Part shown: positions 50,729-59,633 of the stretch, piece by piece
Layout: the number at the start of each line of letters is the position of its first letter
How positions within the stretch are numbered: position 1 is the first letter of the stretch
Source: Chryseobacterium gotjawalense
GTDB lineage: Bacteria; Bacteroidota; Bacteroidia; Flavobacteriales; Weeksellaceae
NCBI RefSeq assembly: GCF_030012525.1
Contig: NZ_CP124855.1
Span: 372,001-436,000, forward strand
Reading direction: 5' to 3'
Length of the DNA stretch: 64,000 nt
The notes under the pieces: model-generated
What the model was told of the DNA's origin: nothing
What the model saw: only the letters and a program-made list of their open reading frames with translations
Databases searched by the model: none
Program-made: the position numbers and the translations under genes

Positions 50729-53700
50729 ATGCTTAATAAAATTATAGAATTTTCTATAAAGAATAAACTGATTATCATTTTAATGACGCTTGGTTTGATT
50801 ATTTATGGACTGTTCGAACTCAGAAAATTACCCATCGATGCGGTGCCTGATATTACGGATAATCAGGTTCAGATTATTACGGTTTCCCCAAGTTTGGGCG
50901 CGCCGGATGTAGAACGTTTTATCACTTTCCCTTTAGAACAGATTAATTACAATATTCAGGGAATAAAAGAAATGCGGAGTTTTTCGCGCTTTGGTTTATC
51001 CGTAATTACCATTGTTTTTCATGATGATGTCGATCTGTTGGTCGCACGTCAGCAAGTTGCAGAAAGACTGCAACAGGTTTCCAAAGATATTCCCACCAAT
51101 TTGGGAGTTCCACAGATGGCGCCGATTTCTACAGGTTTAGGGGAAATTTATCAATATGTTGTCCGGCCGAAAAAAGGGTACGAACACCGTTATAATCCCA
51201 TGGAATTGCGAACCATTCAGGATTGGATTGTCCGCCGGCAATTGCTCGGAACTCCAGGAGTCGCAGATGTCGCCAGCTTTGGTGGCTATTTAAAACAGTA
51301 TGAAGTCGCCGTAAATCCCGCTGTTTTAAAATCAATGGGTGTAACGATTTCGGAAGTTTTTAATGCCCTCCAAAAAAACAATCAAAATACCGGTGGTGCC
51401 TACATTGAAAAAGGCCCAAGTGTTTTGTTCATCCGGACGGAAGGCTTGATGAATCATATCTCTGATATTGAAAATACAGTGGTCAGGAATTTGGCTGACG
51501 GAACGCCGCTTCTCATTAAAAATATTGCAAAAGTCCAATATGGAAAAGCCATTCGGTATGGTGCGATGACTTATGATGGCGAAGGTGAAGTTGCGGGCGC
51601 GGTCGTCATGATGATGAAAGGTGCCAACTCAAACGAAGTGATCAAGGAGGTAAAAACCAGAATCGCAGAAATCCAGAAAACACTTCCCGAAGGCGTGAAA
51701 ATAGATGCCTTTCTCGACCGCACCAAGATGGTGAATAACGCAATAAGTACCGTAAGTAAGAACTTGTTGGAAGGCGCACTGATCGTTGTTTTTGTACTGG
51801 TTTTATTTCTCGGGAATTTCCGCGCGGGTTTATTGGTTGCGTCGGTCATTCCTTTGGCAATGCTTTTTGCCATTATCATGATGAATATTTTCGGGGTTTC
51901 CGGAAACTTAATGAGTTTGGGCGCACTGGATTTCGGTTTGATTGTCGATGGTGCCGTGATTATTGTCGAAGCCATTCTGCACCGTTTCAAACATTTAACC
52001 AAGTTTCAGGATAAAAAGATTTCCCAGGAATTTATGGATCGCGAAGTTTATACTTCTTCAAGTACCATGATGAATTCAGCGGTTTTCGGGCAGATTATTA
52101 TTCTTATTGTCTATCTGCCAATTTTAACTTTGCAGGGAATTGAAGGAAAAATGTTCAAACCAATGGCACAAACCGTAATATTCGCCCTGCTTGGAGCATT
52201 TATACTGTCACTGACTTATATTCCAATGATGAGTTCCCTCTTTCTTTCTAAAAAAATTGATTTAAAGAAAAACTTTTCAGACAGGATGATGGAGAAATTC
52301 GAAATCTTTTATCACCGGACTTTAAATTTTGTTTTAAAAATTCCAAATCTGGTTTTCTTTAGCGTTGTCGGATTATTTTTCGTGTCTTTATTTGTAATGT
52401 CAAGATTAGGCGGCGAATTTATTCCATCACTTCCGGAAGGTGATTTCGCCGTCGATACCAGAGTTTTACCGGGAAGCAATCTGAAAACTTCAACGGATGC
52501 CGTTTTGAAATCCCAACAGGTTTTATTGAAGAAATTTCCGGAAATAGAAAAGATCGTTGGAAAAACCGGAAGCAGCGAAATTCCCACAGATCCCATGCCG
52601 ATTGACGCCAGCGATATGATGATCATTCTGAAACCCCGAAAAGAATGGACTTCCGCAAAAACCTATGACGATCTCGCAGAAAAAATGTCTGCAGAATTAA
52701 AGAAAAATATGGTAGGCATCACTTATTCCTTCCAGTATCCTGTCGCCATGCGTTTTAACGAATTAATGACGGGTGCCAGACAGGATGTAGTTTGTAAAAT
52801 CTATGGCGAAAATCTGGATACTTTAAAAGTGTACGCAGAAAAGTTAGGCGAAATTTCAAAAAAAATCAATGGTGCTCAAAATATTTATGTAGAACCTGTT
52901 TCCGGAATGCCGCAAATTGTAATTTCCTACAAAAGAGAAGCGCTTTCACAATTTGGTTTAAATGTAGAAGACGTCAACAACATTGTGAACACCGCATTCG
53001 CCGGACAATCTACCGGTTCCGTTTTCGAGGGCGAGAAGAAATTCGATTTGGTCGTTCGTTTGGATGGCGAAAAGAGAAAAAATGTAGAGGATGTTAATAA
53101 TCTTCTTATTGCAACACCTGCCGGAACTGAAATTCCATTGAGCACCGTCGCTTCAGTTGAGCTCAAAGAAAGCGTTAACCAGATCCAGCGGGAAAATACG
53201 CAACGCAGAATCATCGTCGGCTTCAATGTCAGAAACCGCGATATTCAGTCAACCGTCGAGGATTTACAGAAAGTGGTTGAAAAAGAGTTCAAACTTCCAC
53301 CGGGTTATTCGATTTCTTATGGCGGAACTTTTGAAAACCTGCAACACGCAAAATCCCGTTTAATGATCGCTGTTCCCATCAGTTTACTGTTGATTTTACT
53401 GATGCTTTATTTCGCCTTTAATTCCGTAAAATATGGGTTGCTCATTTTCTCCGCCATTCCGCTTTCGATGATCGGTGGAATCCTCTCGCTCTGGATTCGG
53501 GGAATGAATTTCAGTATTTCCGCAGGTGTCGGTTTCATCGCACTTTTCGGAGTCGCCGTATTGAATGGAATCGTATTGATCGCCGAATTCAACCGACAGA
53601 AATTGCATCATTCAGATTTAAAAGACGTCGTTAAAATCGGCGGAAGAATAAGATTGCGTCCCGTTTTAATGACGGCTTTGGTCGCCTCGCTCGGATTTTT

Positions 53701-53905
53701 ACCGATGGCATTAAGTACCGGCGAAGGCGCAGAAGTTCAGCGGCCTTTAGCAACTGTCGTGATCGGCGGTTTGCTTTTGGCGACTTTCCTCACGCTCTAT
53801 TTATTGCCTTTAATTTACATCTGGTTTGAGGAACATTTCCCCGACCGTCGCAAAAAAATTCAGGAAATAAGTGAAGAAGAAGATGGATACAAAGAAGATG
53901 AATAG
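50729..53905 (+). CDS. Heavy-metal efflux RND pump, CzcA/CusA family
   Basis: A 1058-residue inner-membrane proton antiporter with 12 membrane helices and two large periplasmic loops. It has the heavy-metal RND signature GALDFGLIVDGAVIIVEA in TM4, PDITDNQVQI near the N-terminus, and MRFNELMTGARQDV in the second loop. The last resembles the Czc/Cnr NELISG segment more than the Met-rich copper site of CusA, so a divalent cation is the better guess. ATG 50729 (MLNKIIEFSIKNK) is the usual family start. Genes for the outer-membrane channel and adaptor follow. Confidence 0.94.
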   Translation: MLNKIIEFSIKNKLIIILMTLGLIIYGLFELRKLPIDAVPDITDNQVQIITVSPSLGAPDVERFITFPLEQINYNIQGIKEMRSFSRFGLSVITIVFHDDVDLLVARQQVAERLQQVSKDIPTNLGVPQMAPISTGLGEIYQYVVRPKKGYEHRYNPMELRTIQDWIVRRQLLGTPGVADVASFGGYLKQYEVAVNPAVLKSMGVTISEVFNALQKNNQNTGGAYIEKGPSVLFIRTEGLMNHISDIENTVVRNLADGTPLLIKNIAKVQYGKAIRYGAMTYDGEGEVAGAVVMMMKGANSNEVIKEVKTRIAEIQKTLPEGVKIDAFLDRTKMVNNAISTVSKNLLEGALIVVFVLVLFLGNFRAGLLVASVIPLAMLFAIIMMNIFGVSGNLMSLGALDFGLIVDGAVIIVEAILHRFKHLTKFQDKKISQEFMDREVYTSSSTMMNSAVFGQIIILIVYLPILTLQGIEGKMFKPMAQTVIFALLGAFILSLTYIPMMSSLFLSKKIDLKKNFSDRMMEKFEIFYHRTLNFVLKIPNLVFFSVVGLFFVSLFVMSRLGGEFIPSLPEGDFAVDTRVLPGSNLKTSTDAVLKSQQVLLKKFPEIEKIVGKTGSSEIPTDPMPIDASDMMIILKPRKEWTSAKTYDDLAEKMSAELKKNMVGITYSFQYPVAMRFNELMTGARQDVVCKIYGENLDTLKVYAEKLGEISKKINGAQNIYVEPVSGMPQIVISYKREALSQFGLNVEDVNNIVNTAFAGQSTGSVFEGEKKFDLVVRLDGEKRKNVEDVNNLLIATPAGTEIPLSTVASVELKESVNQIQRENTQRRIIVGFNVRNRDIQSTVEDLQKVVEKEFKLPPGYSISYGGTFENLQHAKSRLMIAVPISLLLILLMLYFAFNSVKYGLLIFSAIPLSMIGGILSLWIRGMNFSISAGVGFIALFGVAVLNGIVLIAEFNRQKLHHSDLKDVVKIGGRIRLRPVLMTALVASLGFLPMALSTGEGAEVQRPLATVVIGGLLLATFLTLYLLPLIYIWFEEHFPDRRKKIQEISEEEDGYKEDE

Positions 53906-53910
53906 TATTT

Positions 53911-53996
53911 TTTGGGCAGCAATTTCCGTCTTCCGCTCCCAATCTTTTGCTCGTCGTTCCTCCTCACAAAAGGATTTCCGCTCAAGCCGGGCTGCA
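53911..53996 (+). repeat. Hairpin-forming intergenic repeat, copy 2
   Basis: Begins TTTGGGCAGC 5 bp after the pump stop, with AATTTCCGTCTTCCGCTCCC, inner arms CTTTTG / CAAAAG, then GGATTTCCGCTCAAGCCGGG and CTGCAG. It differs from the other copies in the terminal GCGAC/GTCGC pair, which here reads GCAGC/GCTGC. The pair is changed on both sides and remains complementary. Confidence 0.75.
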
Positions 53997-54039
53997 GATT
54001 TTAGCACCCACTCAATGACTTTAATTAAATTTAAAAAAG

Positions 54040-55260
54040 ATGAAACAGCTTATAAAAATAATAACAGCATTTTCAGTTTTGCTAGCCATTCAATTGAAAG
54101 CACAAACGCCGATTTCTCTGGAATCTGCCTACGAAAAAGCCTTTAAAAATAATCTGAACTTAAAAAACGGACAACTCCGGATCGATTATCAGGAAAAAAT
54201 TAAAAAATCGTACGCCATTGTGGATCCTTTAAATATTTCCGGAGAAATAGGGCAGATTAATTCGGCCTATGCCGACAATAAATTTTCCGTCAGTCAAACG
54301 TTTAGATTACCCGGATTCTACAATTCCCAAAAAAAGGTTTTGATGGAAGAATGGAAAAATTCCATGCTCAATTTAGATATTCAAAAATGGCAGCTAAAGC
54401 GCGAAATCGCTTTGATTTATAATGAACTCAATTACCAGAATGAAAAAGAAAAATTGCTTTTGAGAGCCGATTCTATTTATATCAATTATTACAAACGGGC
54501 TGAACTCCGTTTGAAAAAAGGCGAAAGCAATATTCTGGAAAAAACAACAGCAGAAAATTACCGAAGTCAGGCGGAAATTCAATTGGCGAATCTGAAAAAA
54601 GATAGAGAAATTTCTCTTTATCAATTTAATTATTTGCTTAATGATGACGTGATCTATTCGAATGAAACTTCTGGTTTCTATGAAATGAACGTTGAAAATC
54701 AGGATTTGAATTTCGCCGGAAATCCAGTCATTTTAAAACAACTTGAGCAACAGAAAAGCATAGAACTGGCCAAACTGAATGTGGAAAAATCGAAATTGCT
54801 GCCGACTTTCAATATCGGTTACAACAATTCCAGCATGTACGGAAATGGCGCAGATAATCACTTTTATGAAAGATCAGCGCGTTTTCACTCCGGAATGATT
54901 GGCGTGGGAATTCCACTTTTCAACGGAGCGCAAAAATCTCTAATCGAAGGGCAGAAAATCAATCAGTTGATTGCTGAAAATAATTATGAATTGGGTTCCA
55001 GAAATCTTAAAAATCAATATGCATCATTGTTTTCAGATTATGAAAAACTGAAAAGCGAAACCAGTTATTATAAAACCAGCGGATTAAAGAATGCTGAAAC
55101 CATCCTGAAAACCGCCAACCGGCTTTATTATGAAGGCGAAATCAACTATCTGGAATGGTCCATTTTAATCAACCAAAGTTTAGAGATTCAAAATAAAATG
55201 ATAGACTCTCAAAAAATGCTGAATGAGAAAATCATTCAACTGAACAATTTAACTCAATAA
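54040..55260 (+). CDS. TolC-family outer-membrane efflux channel
   Basis: A 406-residue exported protein (signal to about residue 22, LAIQLKAQ) with two outer-membrane efflux protein repeats: LESAYEKAFKNNLNLKN, FSVSQTFRLPGFY, long coiled helices, then GVGIPLFNGAQKSLIEGQKI. It forms the trimeric exit duct for the RND pump. Order in the operon is pump, channel, cytochrome, adaptor. It is separated from the pump by an intergenic repeat. Confidence 0.92.
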   Translation: MKQLIKIITAFSVLLAIQLKAQTPISLESAYEKAFKNNLNLKNGQLRIDYQEKIKKSYAIVDPLNISGEIGQINSAYADNKFSVSQTFRLPGFYNSQKKVLMEEWKNSMLNLDIQKWQLKREIALIYNELNYQNEKEKLLLRADSIYINYYKRAELRLKKGESNILEKTTAENYRSQAEIQLANLKKDREISLYQFNYLLNDDVIYSNETSGFYEMNVENQDLNFAGNPVILKQLEQQKSIELAKLNVEKSKLLPTFNIGYNNSSMYGNGADNHFYERSARFHSGMIGVGIPLFNGAQKSLIEGQKINQLIAENNYELGSRNLKNQYASLFSDYEKLKSETSYYKTSGLKNAETILKTANRLYYEGEINYLEWSILINQSLEIQNKMIDSQKMLNEKIIQLNNLTQ

Positions 55261-55281
55261 TAATTTAACAATTTCATCAAA

Positions 55282-55854
55282 ATGAAAACATATACCGTCC
55301 TTCACCGAATCCTTCACTGGGTTTTTGCCGCAGTGATGCTTGTTTTATTCACCACCGGATTTCTGAGACTGTACTGGATGAGCAAAACCGTAATTTCTGA
55401 TGCAATGAATAAAAATGTGGAAATAAAGAATTTAAATCTGGATACACAAAGCCTGCGAACCATCGTTCATTCCGTTCAGGATCCTATGTTTGAGTGGCAT
55501 GTTTATGCGGCCTATATTATTACTTTTGCATTCATTGCAAGGATAATTTATATGATGGTAAAGGGAATTAAATTTCCAAATCCATTCGTAAAAAATGCTT
55601 CAAACAAGGATAAATTCCAAGGTTTTATTTACCTCGCCTTTTATCTTTTGATTGCCGTACAAATAATTACCGGTGGAATTCTAAAATATGAAATCGGCAC
55701 AAAATCTTTGGCAGATCTTGCAGAAACCGTTCACAAATTCGCGGTTTACTGGACTCCAGTCTTTATTCTTTTGCACTTCGCCGGCGTCGCGATTTCCGAA
55801 AATACGAATCGAAAAGGAATAACCTCCAAAATGATTGGCGGTGATTCTGAATAA
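55282..55854 (+). CDS. Cytochrome b/b6-domain (cytochrome b561-like) membrane protein
   Basis: A 190-residue protein with four membrane helices and histidines placed for two b-type haems: LHRILHW near residue 10, EWHVYAAYI near 75, AETVHKF near 150 and LLHFAG near 165. It matches the Ni/Fe-hydrogenase cytochrome b/b561 superfamily. It starts 21 bp after the channel gene and ends 13 bp before the adaptor gene. A link between membrane redox and metal export is suggested by position only. Confidence 0.85.
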   Translation: MKTYTVLHRILHWVFAAVMLVLFTTGFLRLYWMSKTVISDAMNKNVEIKNLNLDTQSLRTIVHSVQDPMFEWHVYAAYIITFAFIARIIYMMVKGIKFPNPFVKNASNKDKFQGFIYLAFYLLIAVQIITGGILKYEIGTKSLADLAETVHKFAVYWTPVFILLHFAGVAISENTNRKGITSKMIGGDSE

Positions 55855-55867
55855 TAAAATTTTTACA

Positions 55868-56992
55868 ATGAGAAAACTACTTTTAATACTTTTAAGTCTG
55901 ATAATTTTTTCCTGTTCCAAAAAAGAAACGGTTCAGGAAGAGATCAGCACCGTTCACGGAGATCAGGTCACTTTAAACGACTTGCAGATCAAAAACTCGG
56001 GAATTGAAACCAACACGTTAAGCAATCTCGATATCGCGCACAAAATTATGCTCACCGGACAGATCGACGTGCCACCACAAGGAATGGCAAGCGTTTCTGC
56101 TCCAAGTGGAGGTTATGTGAGAGTTTCCCGATTTATGCCCGGAAATTTTGTGAAAAAAGGACAGAGTTTAGCAACCTTAGAAAATCCTGAATTAGTTCAG
56201 CTTCAACAGGATTATTTGTTGGCAAAATCGAATCTTCAATATGCTCAACAGGATTATTCCCGCCAAAAAGATTTGAATACAAACAAAGCCAGCTCCGATA
56301 AAGTAACCCAAAAAGCCTTTAATGAAAGCCAAAATCAAAACATTATGATGAAGGGAATGGCGCAGAAATTATCAGCCTTGGGCATTAATCCGAATTCTTT
56401 AAACGCAAATAATATCCGGCGGACTTTCGCAGTCACTTCTCCAATTTCAGGATATGTTTCGACCGTGAATGTGAATATCGGACAATATGTGTCGCCGATG
56501 GATAAAATGTTTGATATCGTGAATACTGGTGATATTCATTTGGCTTTAAAGGTTTTTGAAAAGGATTTAAATAAAATTAAAACAGGCCAAAAAGTCTTTG
56601 CCTTCACCAATCAAAATCCTGCAAAAAAATATGAAGCCCGGATTTTCATCATTGGAAAAGATTTCTCGGCAGACCGTAGCGTATTGGTTCACTGTCATTT
56701 TGTGGATAATAATCTGTCTTTAATTCCTGGAACTTTTATGAATGCTGAAATCGAGGCTGATTCTGCTAATGGAACGGTTATTCCCGATGATGCGGTTGTT
56801 ACCTGGGAGGAAAAACAATATGTTTTCGAAGAAATAAAACCCAAAACTTACAGAATGTTTCCCGTAGAAATCGGTAATTCTGAAAATGGTTTTACCGAAC
56901 TTTTAAACTTTAAAAAAGAGAATTCAAACAAAAAGTTCGTCACAAAAGGTGCTTACCAATTATTGATGGCGCTGAAAAATGTAGAAGAGTAA
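55868..56992 (+). CDS. RND periplasmic adaptor (membrane fusion protein), CusB/CzcB-like
   Basis: A 374-residue lipoprotein, lipobox LIIFSC at about residue 17. It has the adaptor architecture: barrel-sandwich halves (GGYVRVSRFMPGNFVKKGQSLATLENPELVQLQQ and SPISGYVSTVNVNIGQYV across the hairpin), a helical hairpin, then a beta-barrel domain (FEKDLNKIKTGQKV). It joins pump to channel. ATG 55868 is the start, not 55835, which overlaps the cytochrome gene. Confidence 0.92.
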   Translation: MRKLLLILLSLIIFSCSKKETVQEEISTVHGDQVTLNDLQIKNSGIETNTLSNLDIAHKIMLTGQIDVPPQGMASVSAPSGGYVRVSRFMPGNFVKKGQSLATLENPELVQLQQDYLLAKSNLQYAQQDYSRQKDLNTNKASSDKVTQKAFNESQNQNIMMKGMAQKLSALGINPNSLNANNIRRTFAVTSPISGYVSTVNVNIGQYVSPMDKMFDIVNTGDIHLALKVFEKDLNKIKTGQKVFAFTNQNPAKKYEARIFIIGKDFSADRSVLVHCHFVDNNLSLIPGTFMNAEIEADSANGTVIPDDAVVTWEEKQYVFEEIKPKTYRMFPVEIGNSENGFTELLNFKKENSNKKFVTKGAYQLLMALKNVEE

Positions 56993-57004
56993 ATAATGGT
57001 CTGA

Positions 57005-57151
57005 TTTTTTAAACCGCAAAAGAAACAAAAGTTTACTTTAAAATAAATCAAAAGTTTGCAAAAGCACCATGAAATAATGGCTTTACCATTTTGCAGTCTT
57101 TTGAAAACCTTTTCAGTTCATTTGTCTTTTACCACTTTTGCGGTTAAAAAA
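57005..57151. repeat. 147-bp inverted-repeat element
   Basis: Outer arms TTTTTTAAACCGCAAAAG and CTTTTGCGGTTAAAAAA pair with one bulge. Nested arms TCAAAAGTTTGCAAAA and TTTTGCAGTCTTTTGA (two mismatches) and CCAT / ATGG complete a long hairpin. It lies between the adaptor gene and the trp promoter. It is MITE-like in form, without coding capacity. It could also terminate both strands. Confidence 0.65.
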
Positions 57152-57197
57152 TAAGGATTTGATTTTTTGGATAGTTACTAATTTTTTTAAAAATTAC

Positions 57198-57227
57198 TTG
57201 CAGATAAAAAAAACATTTATATATTTG
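57198..57227 (+). promoter_or_regulatory. trpLp: Promoter of the trp operon
   Basis: TTG (57198-57200), a 19-bp spacer and TATATTTG (57220-57227), an ideal Bacteroidetes promoter. Transcription should begin near 57233, giving a leader of about 270 nt before trpE. Confidence 0.75.
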
Positions 57228-57310
57228 CCTCAATGAAACGCGTCTCAAATATTTCTTAAAAAGAATAATGACCGTTCCATTTGAAATTGAAAAAAAATAT
57301 TTCTCTACAA

Positions 57311-57367
57311 ATGAATTCAATAACAAACAATACTTGGTGGTGGCATTCAAACTCCTTTAGGGTCTGA
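57311..57367 (+). CDS. trpL: trp leader peptide with three consecutive Trp codons
   Basis: An 18-codon frame, ATG 57311 to TGA 57365-57367, encoding MNSITNNTWWWHSNSFRV. The three adjacent TGG codons at 57335-57343 would stall a ribosome when charged tRNA-Trp is scarce. ACAAACA-ATAC just before them (57323-57333) can pair with GTAT-TC-TGTTTGT (57378-57390), an 11-bp stem that a stalled ribosome would block. This is the classic arrangement of a transcription attenuator ahead of a biosynthetic operon. Confidence 0.85.
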   Translation: MNSITNNTWWWHSNSFRV

Positions 57368-57401
57368 AGCAAATCTTGTATTCTGTTTGTAAAAAACATA
57401 T

Positions 57402-57437
57402 AAAAGACTTTGACGGGATCCGTTGAAGTCTTTTTTT
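57402..57437 (+). terminator. trp operon attenuator terminator
   Basis: AAAAGACTTTGACGG and CCGTTGAAGTCTTTT form a 15-bp stem (two G-U pairs) with loop GAT, then a T run. It lies 34 bp after the leader stop and 68 bp before trpE. An upstream CAAATCTT (57370-57377) can pair with AAGA-C-TTTG of the left arm (one bulge), a weak candidate antiterminator. Confidence 0.88.
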
Positions 57438-57504
57438 ATGCCCAAAAGTGAAAAACAGAATCATGCACTCCAATGAGTTTATAATTAAAAAAAATAAAAG
57501 TCAA

Positions 57505-58923
57505 ATGAATTTTGATACTAAAATCAACATAAAAACCACCGTAAAATCGGTGATGAGCGATCTTTTCACACCGGTCGGAATTTATTTGCGTCTGCGCGAT
57601 AAATTTCGGGACACGATTTTGCTCGAAAGTGCCGGAAATCAAAATACCGATAACAATTTTTCCTTCATCGCCATCAATGCAGTTGCCGGAATTGAAATCC
57701 GAAATTTTCAGGAAGCAGAAATTAAATTTCCTCTTGGGAATCCTCAAAAAATCGCTTTAGAAAAAGAGAAGTTGAGTGAATTATTAAATGATTTTACCAA
57801 GTGTTTTGTTTGCGAGAAGCCTTCAAGAGAAATCGGTAAATCCGCTCAGGGATTTTTTGGTTATACGAGTTACGATGCCATTCCGTTCTTCGAAAATATA
57901 AAGTTTAAAGATCGGTCAGAAGAAAATGAAATCCCGTTACTGCGTTACCGACTTTATCAATACGTCATCGCAATTAACCATTACAACGATGAAATGTTCA
58001 TCATTGAAAATAAAATTAAGGATTTAAGATCTGATCTGCCCGAAATTGAAAATTTAATCAATCAGAAAAACGCACCTATTTTTCCTTTTCAAAAAATTGA
58101 CGAAGAAACTTCCAATTTAAAAGACGAAGAATACCGCGAATTGGTCGAAACTGCCAAAAAACATTGTTTCCGTGGCGATGTTTTCCAGTTGGTGTTGAGC
58201 CGCCGATTTGAACAGAAATTTAACGGTGATGAATTCAATGTTTATCGTGCTTTAAGACATATCAATCCTTCGCCATATTTATTTTATTTCGATTACGGCG
58301 ATTACAAATTATTGGGCTCCAGTCCGGAAAGTCAGTTGATTATTAAAGATGGAAAAGCCATTATTCATCCGATTGCAGGGACTTTTAAACGAACCGGAAA
58401 TATTGAAGAAGATTTGAAAGCCGCTGAAGATCTGAAAAAAGATGCCAAGGAAAATGCCGAACACACGATGTTGGTTGATTTGGCACGAAACGATTTAAGC
58501 ATCTGCGGAAAAAACACGACGGTGACGAAGTTGAAAGAAGTCCAGTTTTTTTCTCACGTCATTCATCTGGTCAGCGAAGTTACTGCCGAGGTTGAAGAAA
58601 ATCAAAATCCTTATGAAATGATCGCCACGACTTTTCCGCAGGGAACTTTGAGCGGAGCGCCAAAATATAAAGGCATGGAACTGATCGATTCTTACGAGGA
58701 AACTTCCCGTTCGTTTTACGGAGGATGTATCGGTTTTGTCGGTTTTGATGGAAGCTGCAATCAGGCGATTATGATCCGTACTTTTTTAAGTAAAAATAAT
58801 ACATTGTACTATCAAGCCGGAGCCGGAATTGTCGCGAAATCCTCTGCAGAAAATGAACTGCAGGAAGTGAACAATAAATTGAATGCCCTGAAAATGGCGG
58901 TTAAAAAAGCTACCTCAATATAA
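57505..58923 (+). CDS. trpE: Anthranilate synthase component I
   Basis: A 472-residue chorismate-utilising enzyme making anthranilate with TrpG-supplied ammonia. Motifs include LLESAG of the N-terminal Trp-binding region, then GDVFQLVLSRRFEQKF, LLGSSPESQL, HPIAGTFKRTG, NAEHTMLVDLARNDLS and FPQGTLSGAPK. The feedback site (LLES) suggests inhibition by tryptophan. ATG 57505 (MNFDTKINIKTT) matches the usual family start. Upstream starts at 57448 (GTG) and 57463 would add a Lys-rich stretch without family similarity. Confidence 0.95.
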   Translation: MNFDTKINIKTTVKSVMSDLFTPVGIYLRLRDKFRDTILLESAGNQNTDNNFSFIAINAVAGIEIRNFQEAEIKFPLGNPQKIALEKEKLSELLNDFTKCFVCEKPSREIGKSAQGFFGYTSYDAIPFFENIKFKDRSEENEIPLLRYRLYQYVIAINHYNDEMFIIENKIKDLRSDLPEIENLINQKNAPIFPFQKIDEETSNLKDEEYRELVETAKKHCFRGDVFQLVLSRRFEQKFNGDEFNVYRALRHINPSPYLFYFDYGDYKLLGSSPESQLIIKDGKAIIHPIAGTFKRTGNIEEDLKAAEDLKKDAKENAEHTMLVDLARNDLSICGKNTTVTKLKEVQFFSHVIHLVSEVTAEVEENQNPYEMIATTFPQGTLSGAPKYKGMELIDSYEETSRSFYGGCIGFVGFDGSCNQAIMIRTFLSKNNTLYYQAGAGIVAKSSAENELQEVNNKLNALKMAVKKATSI

Positions 58924-58999
58924 CAATCTGAAAGTTTAACACTGTAACAATTAATAAACTGCTACATTGATAAATGGGTACATTAATAAAGTTAATCTT

Positions 59000-59569
59000 A
59001 TGAAAATATTAGTCTTCGATAATTACGACAGTTTCACTTACAATTTGGTTCAAATGATTGAGCAGATTGTGGGAGAAAAGGTAGAGGTCTTCCGCAATGA
59101 TGAAATCACTTTGGAGGAAATCGAAAAGTATGATAAAATTGTGCTTTCTCCCGGACCGGGAATTCCGGGTGAAGCGGGAATTTTAATTGATTTAATAAAA
59201 AAATACGCACCAACAAAATCTATTTTAGGCGTTTGTCTCGGTCAGCAGGCAATCGCAGAAGCGTTTGGCGGAAGTCTGATTAATTTAACGGAAATCTATC
59301 ACGGCGTCGCAACTACCGCAAAAACCATTAAAAAAGAGGCGTTGCTTTTACAGGATTTGGCCGAAAATTTAGAAGTCGGAAGATATCACAGTTGGGCCGT
59401 GAATCCCGACGGTTTTCCGGAAGAACTGGAAATAACTTCAATTGACGAAAATGGAATGATCATGTCTTTGCAACATAAAACGTACGATGTTCACGCCGTT
59501 CAGTATCATCCTGAAAGTATTTTAACACCCGACGGAAGAAAAATAATTGAGAATTTTTTAAAAAACTAA
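59000..59569 (+). CDS. trpG: Anthranilate synthase component II (glutamine amidotransferase)
   Basis: A 189-residue class I glutamine amidotransferase. Nucleophile Cys79 lies in GVCLGQQAIAEAFGG, the oxyanion region in SPGPGIPGEAG, and the catalytic His/Glu in VQYHPESILTP. It feeds ammonia to TrpE. ATG 59000 (MKILVFDNYDSF) is the family start. A start at 58967 adds 11 unrelated residues. The 76-bp gap from trpE is AT-rich with a loose repeat of TAAC/ACATTGATAA words. Confidence 0.95.
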   Translation: MKILVFDNYDSFTYNLVQMIEQIVGEKVEVFRNDEITLEEIEKYDKIVLSPGPGIPGEAGILIDLIKKYAPTKSILGVCLGQQAIAEAFGGSLINLTEIYHGVATTAKTIKKEALLLQDLAENLEVGRYHSWAVNPDGFPEELEITSIDENGMIMSLQHKTYDVHAVQYHPESILTPDGRKIIENFLKN

Positions 59570-59570
59570 A

Positions 59571-59611
59571 GCCACGAAGTGGCGACAATCAATAGCACAG
59601 GGTGAAGCCCT
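59571..59611 (+). repeat. Double hairpin between trpG and trpD
   Basis: GCCAC-GAA-GTGGC (59571-59583) starts 2 bp after the trpG stop, and AGGG-N5-CCCT (59599-59611) follows before the trpD start. It resembles short palindromic intergenic repeats and is not followed by a T run. Confidence 0.5.
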
Positions 59612-59633
59612 ATGAAACATGAAAAAATTTAAA

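Noticed and set aside
57233-57259. An eight-codon frame (MKRVSNIS) at the expected trp transcription start
   Set aside because: It would be leaderless, has no Trp codon and does not fit the attenuator. It is noted only as a possible upstream frame.
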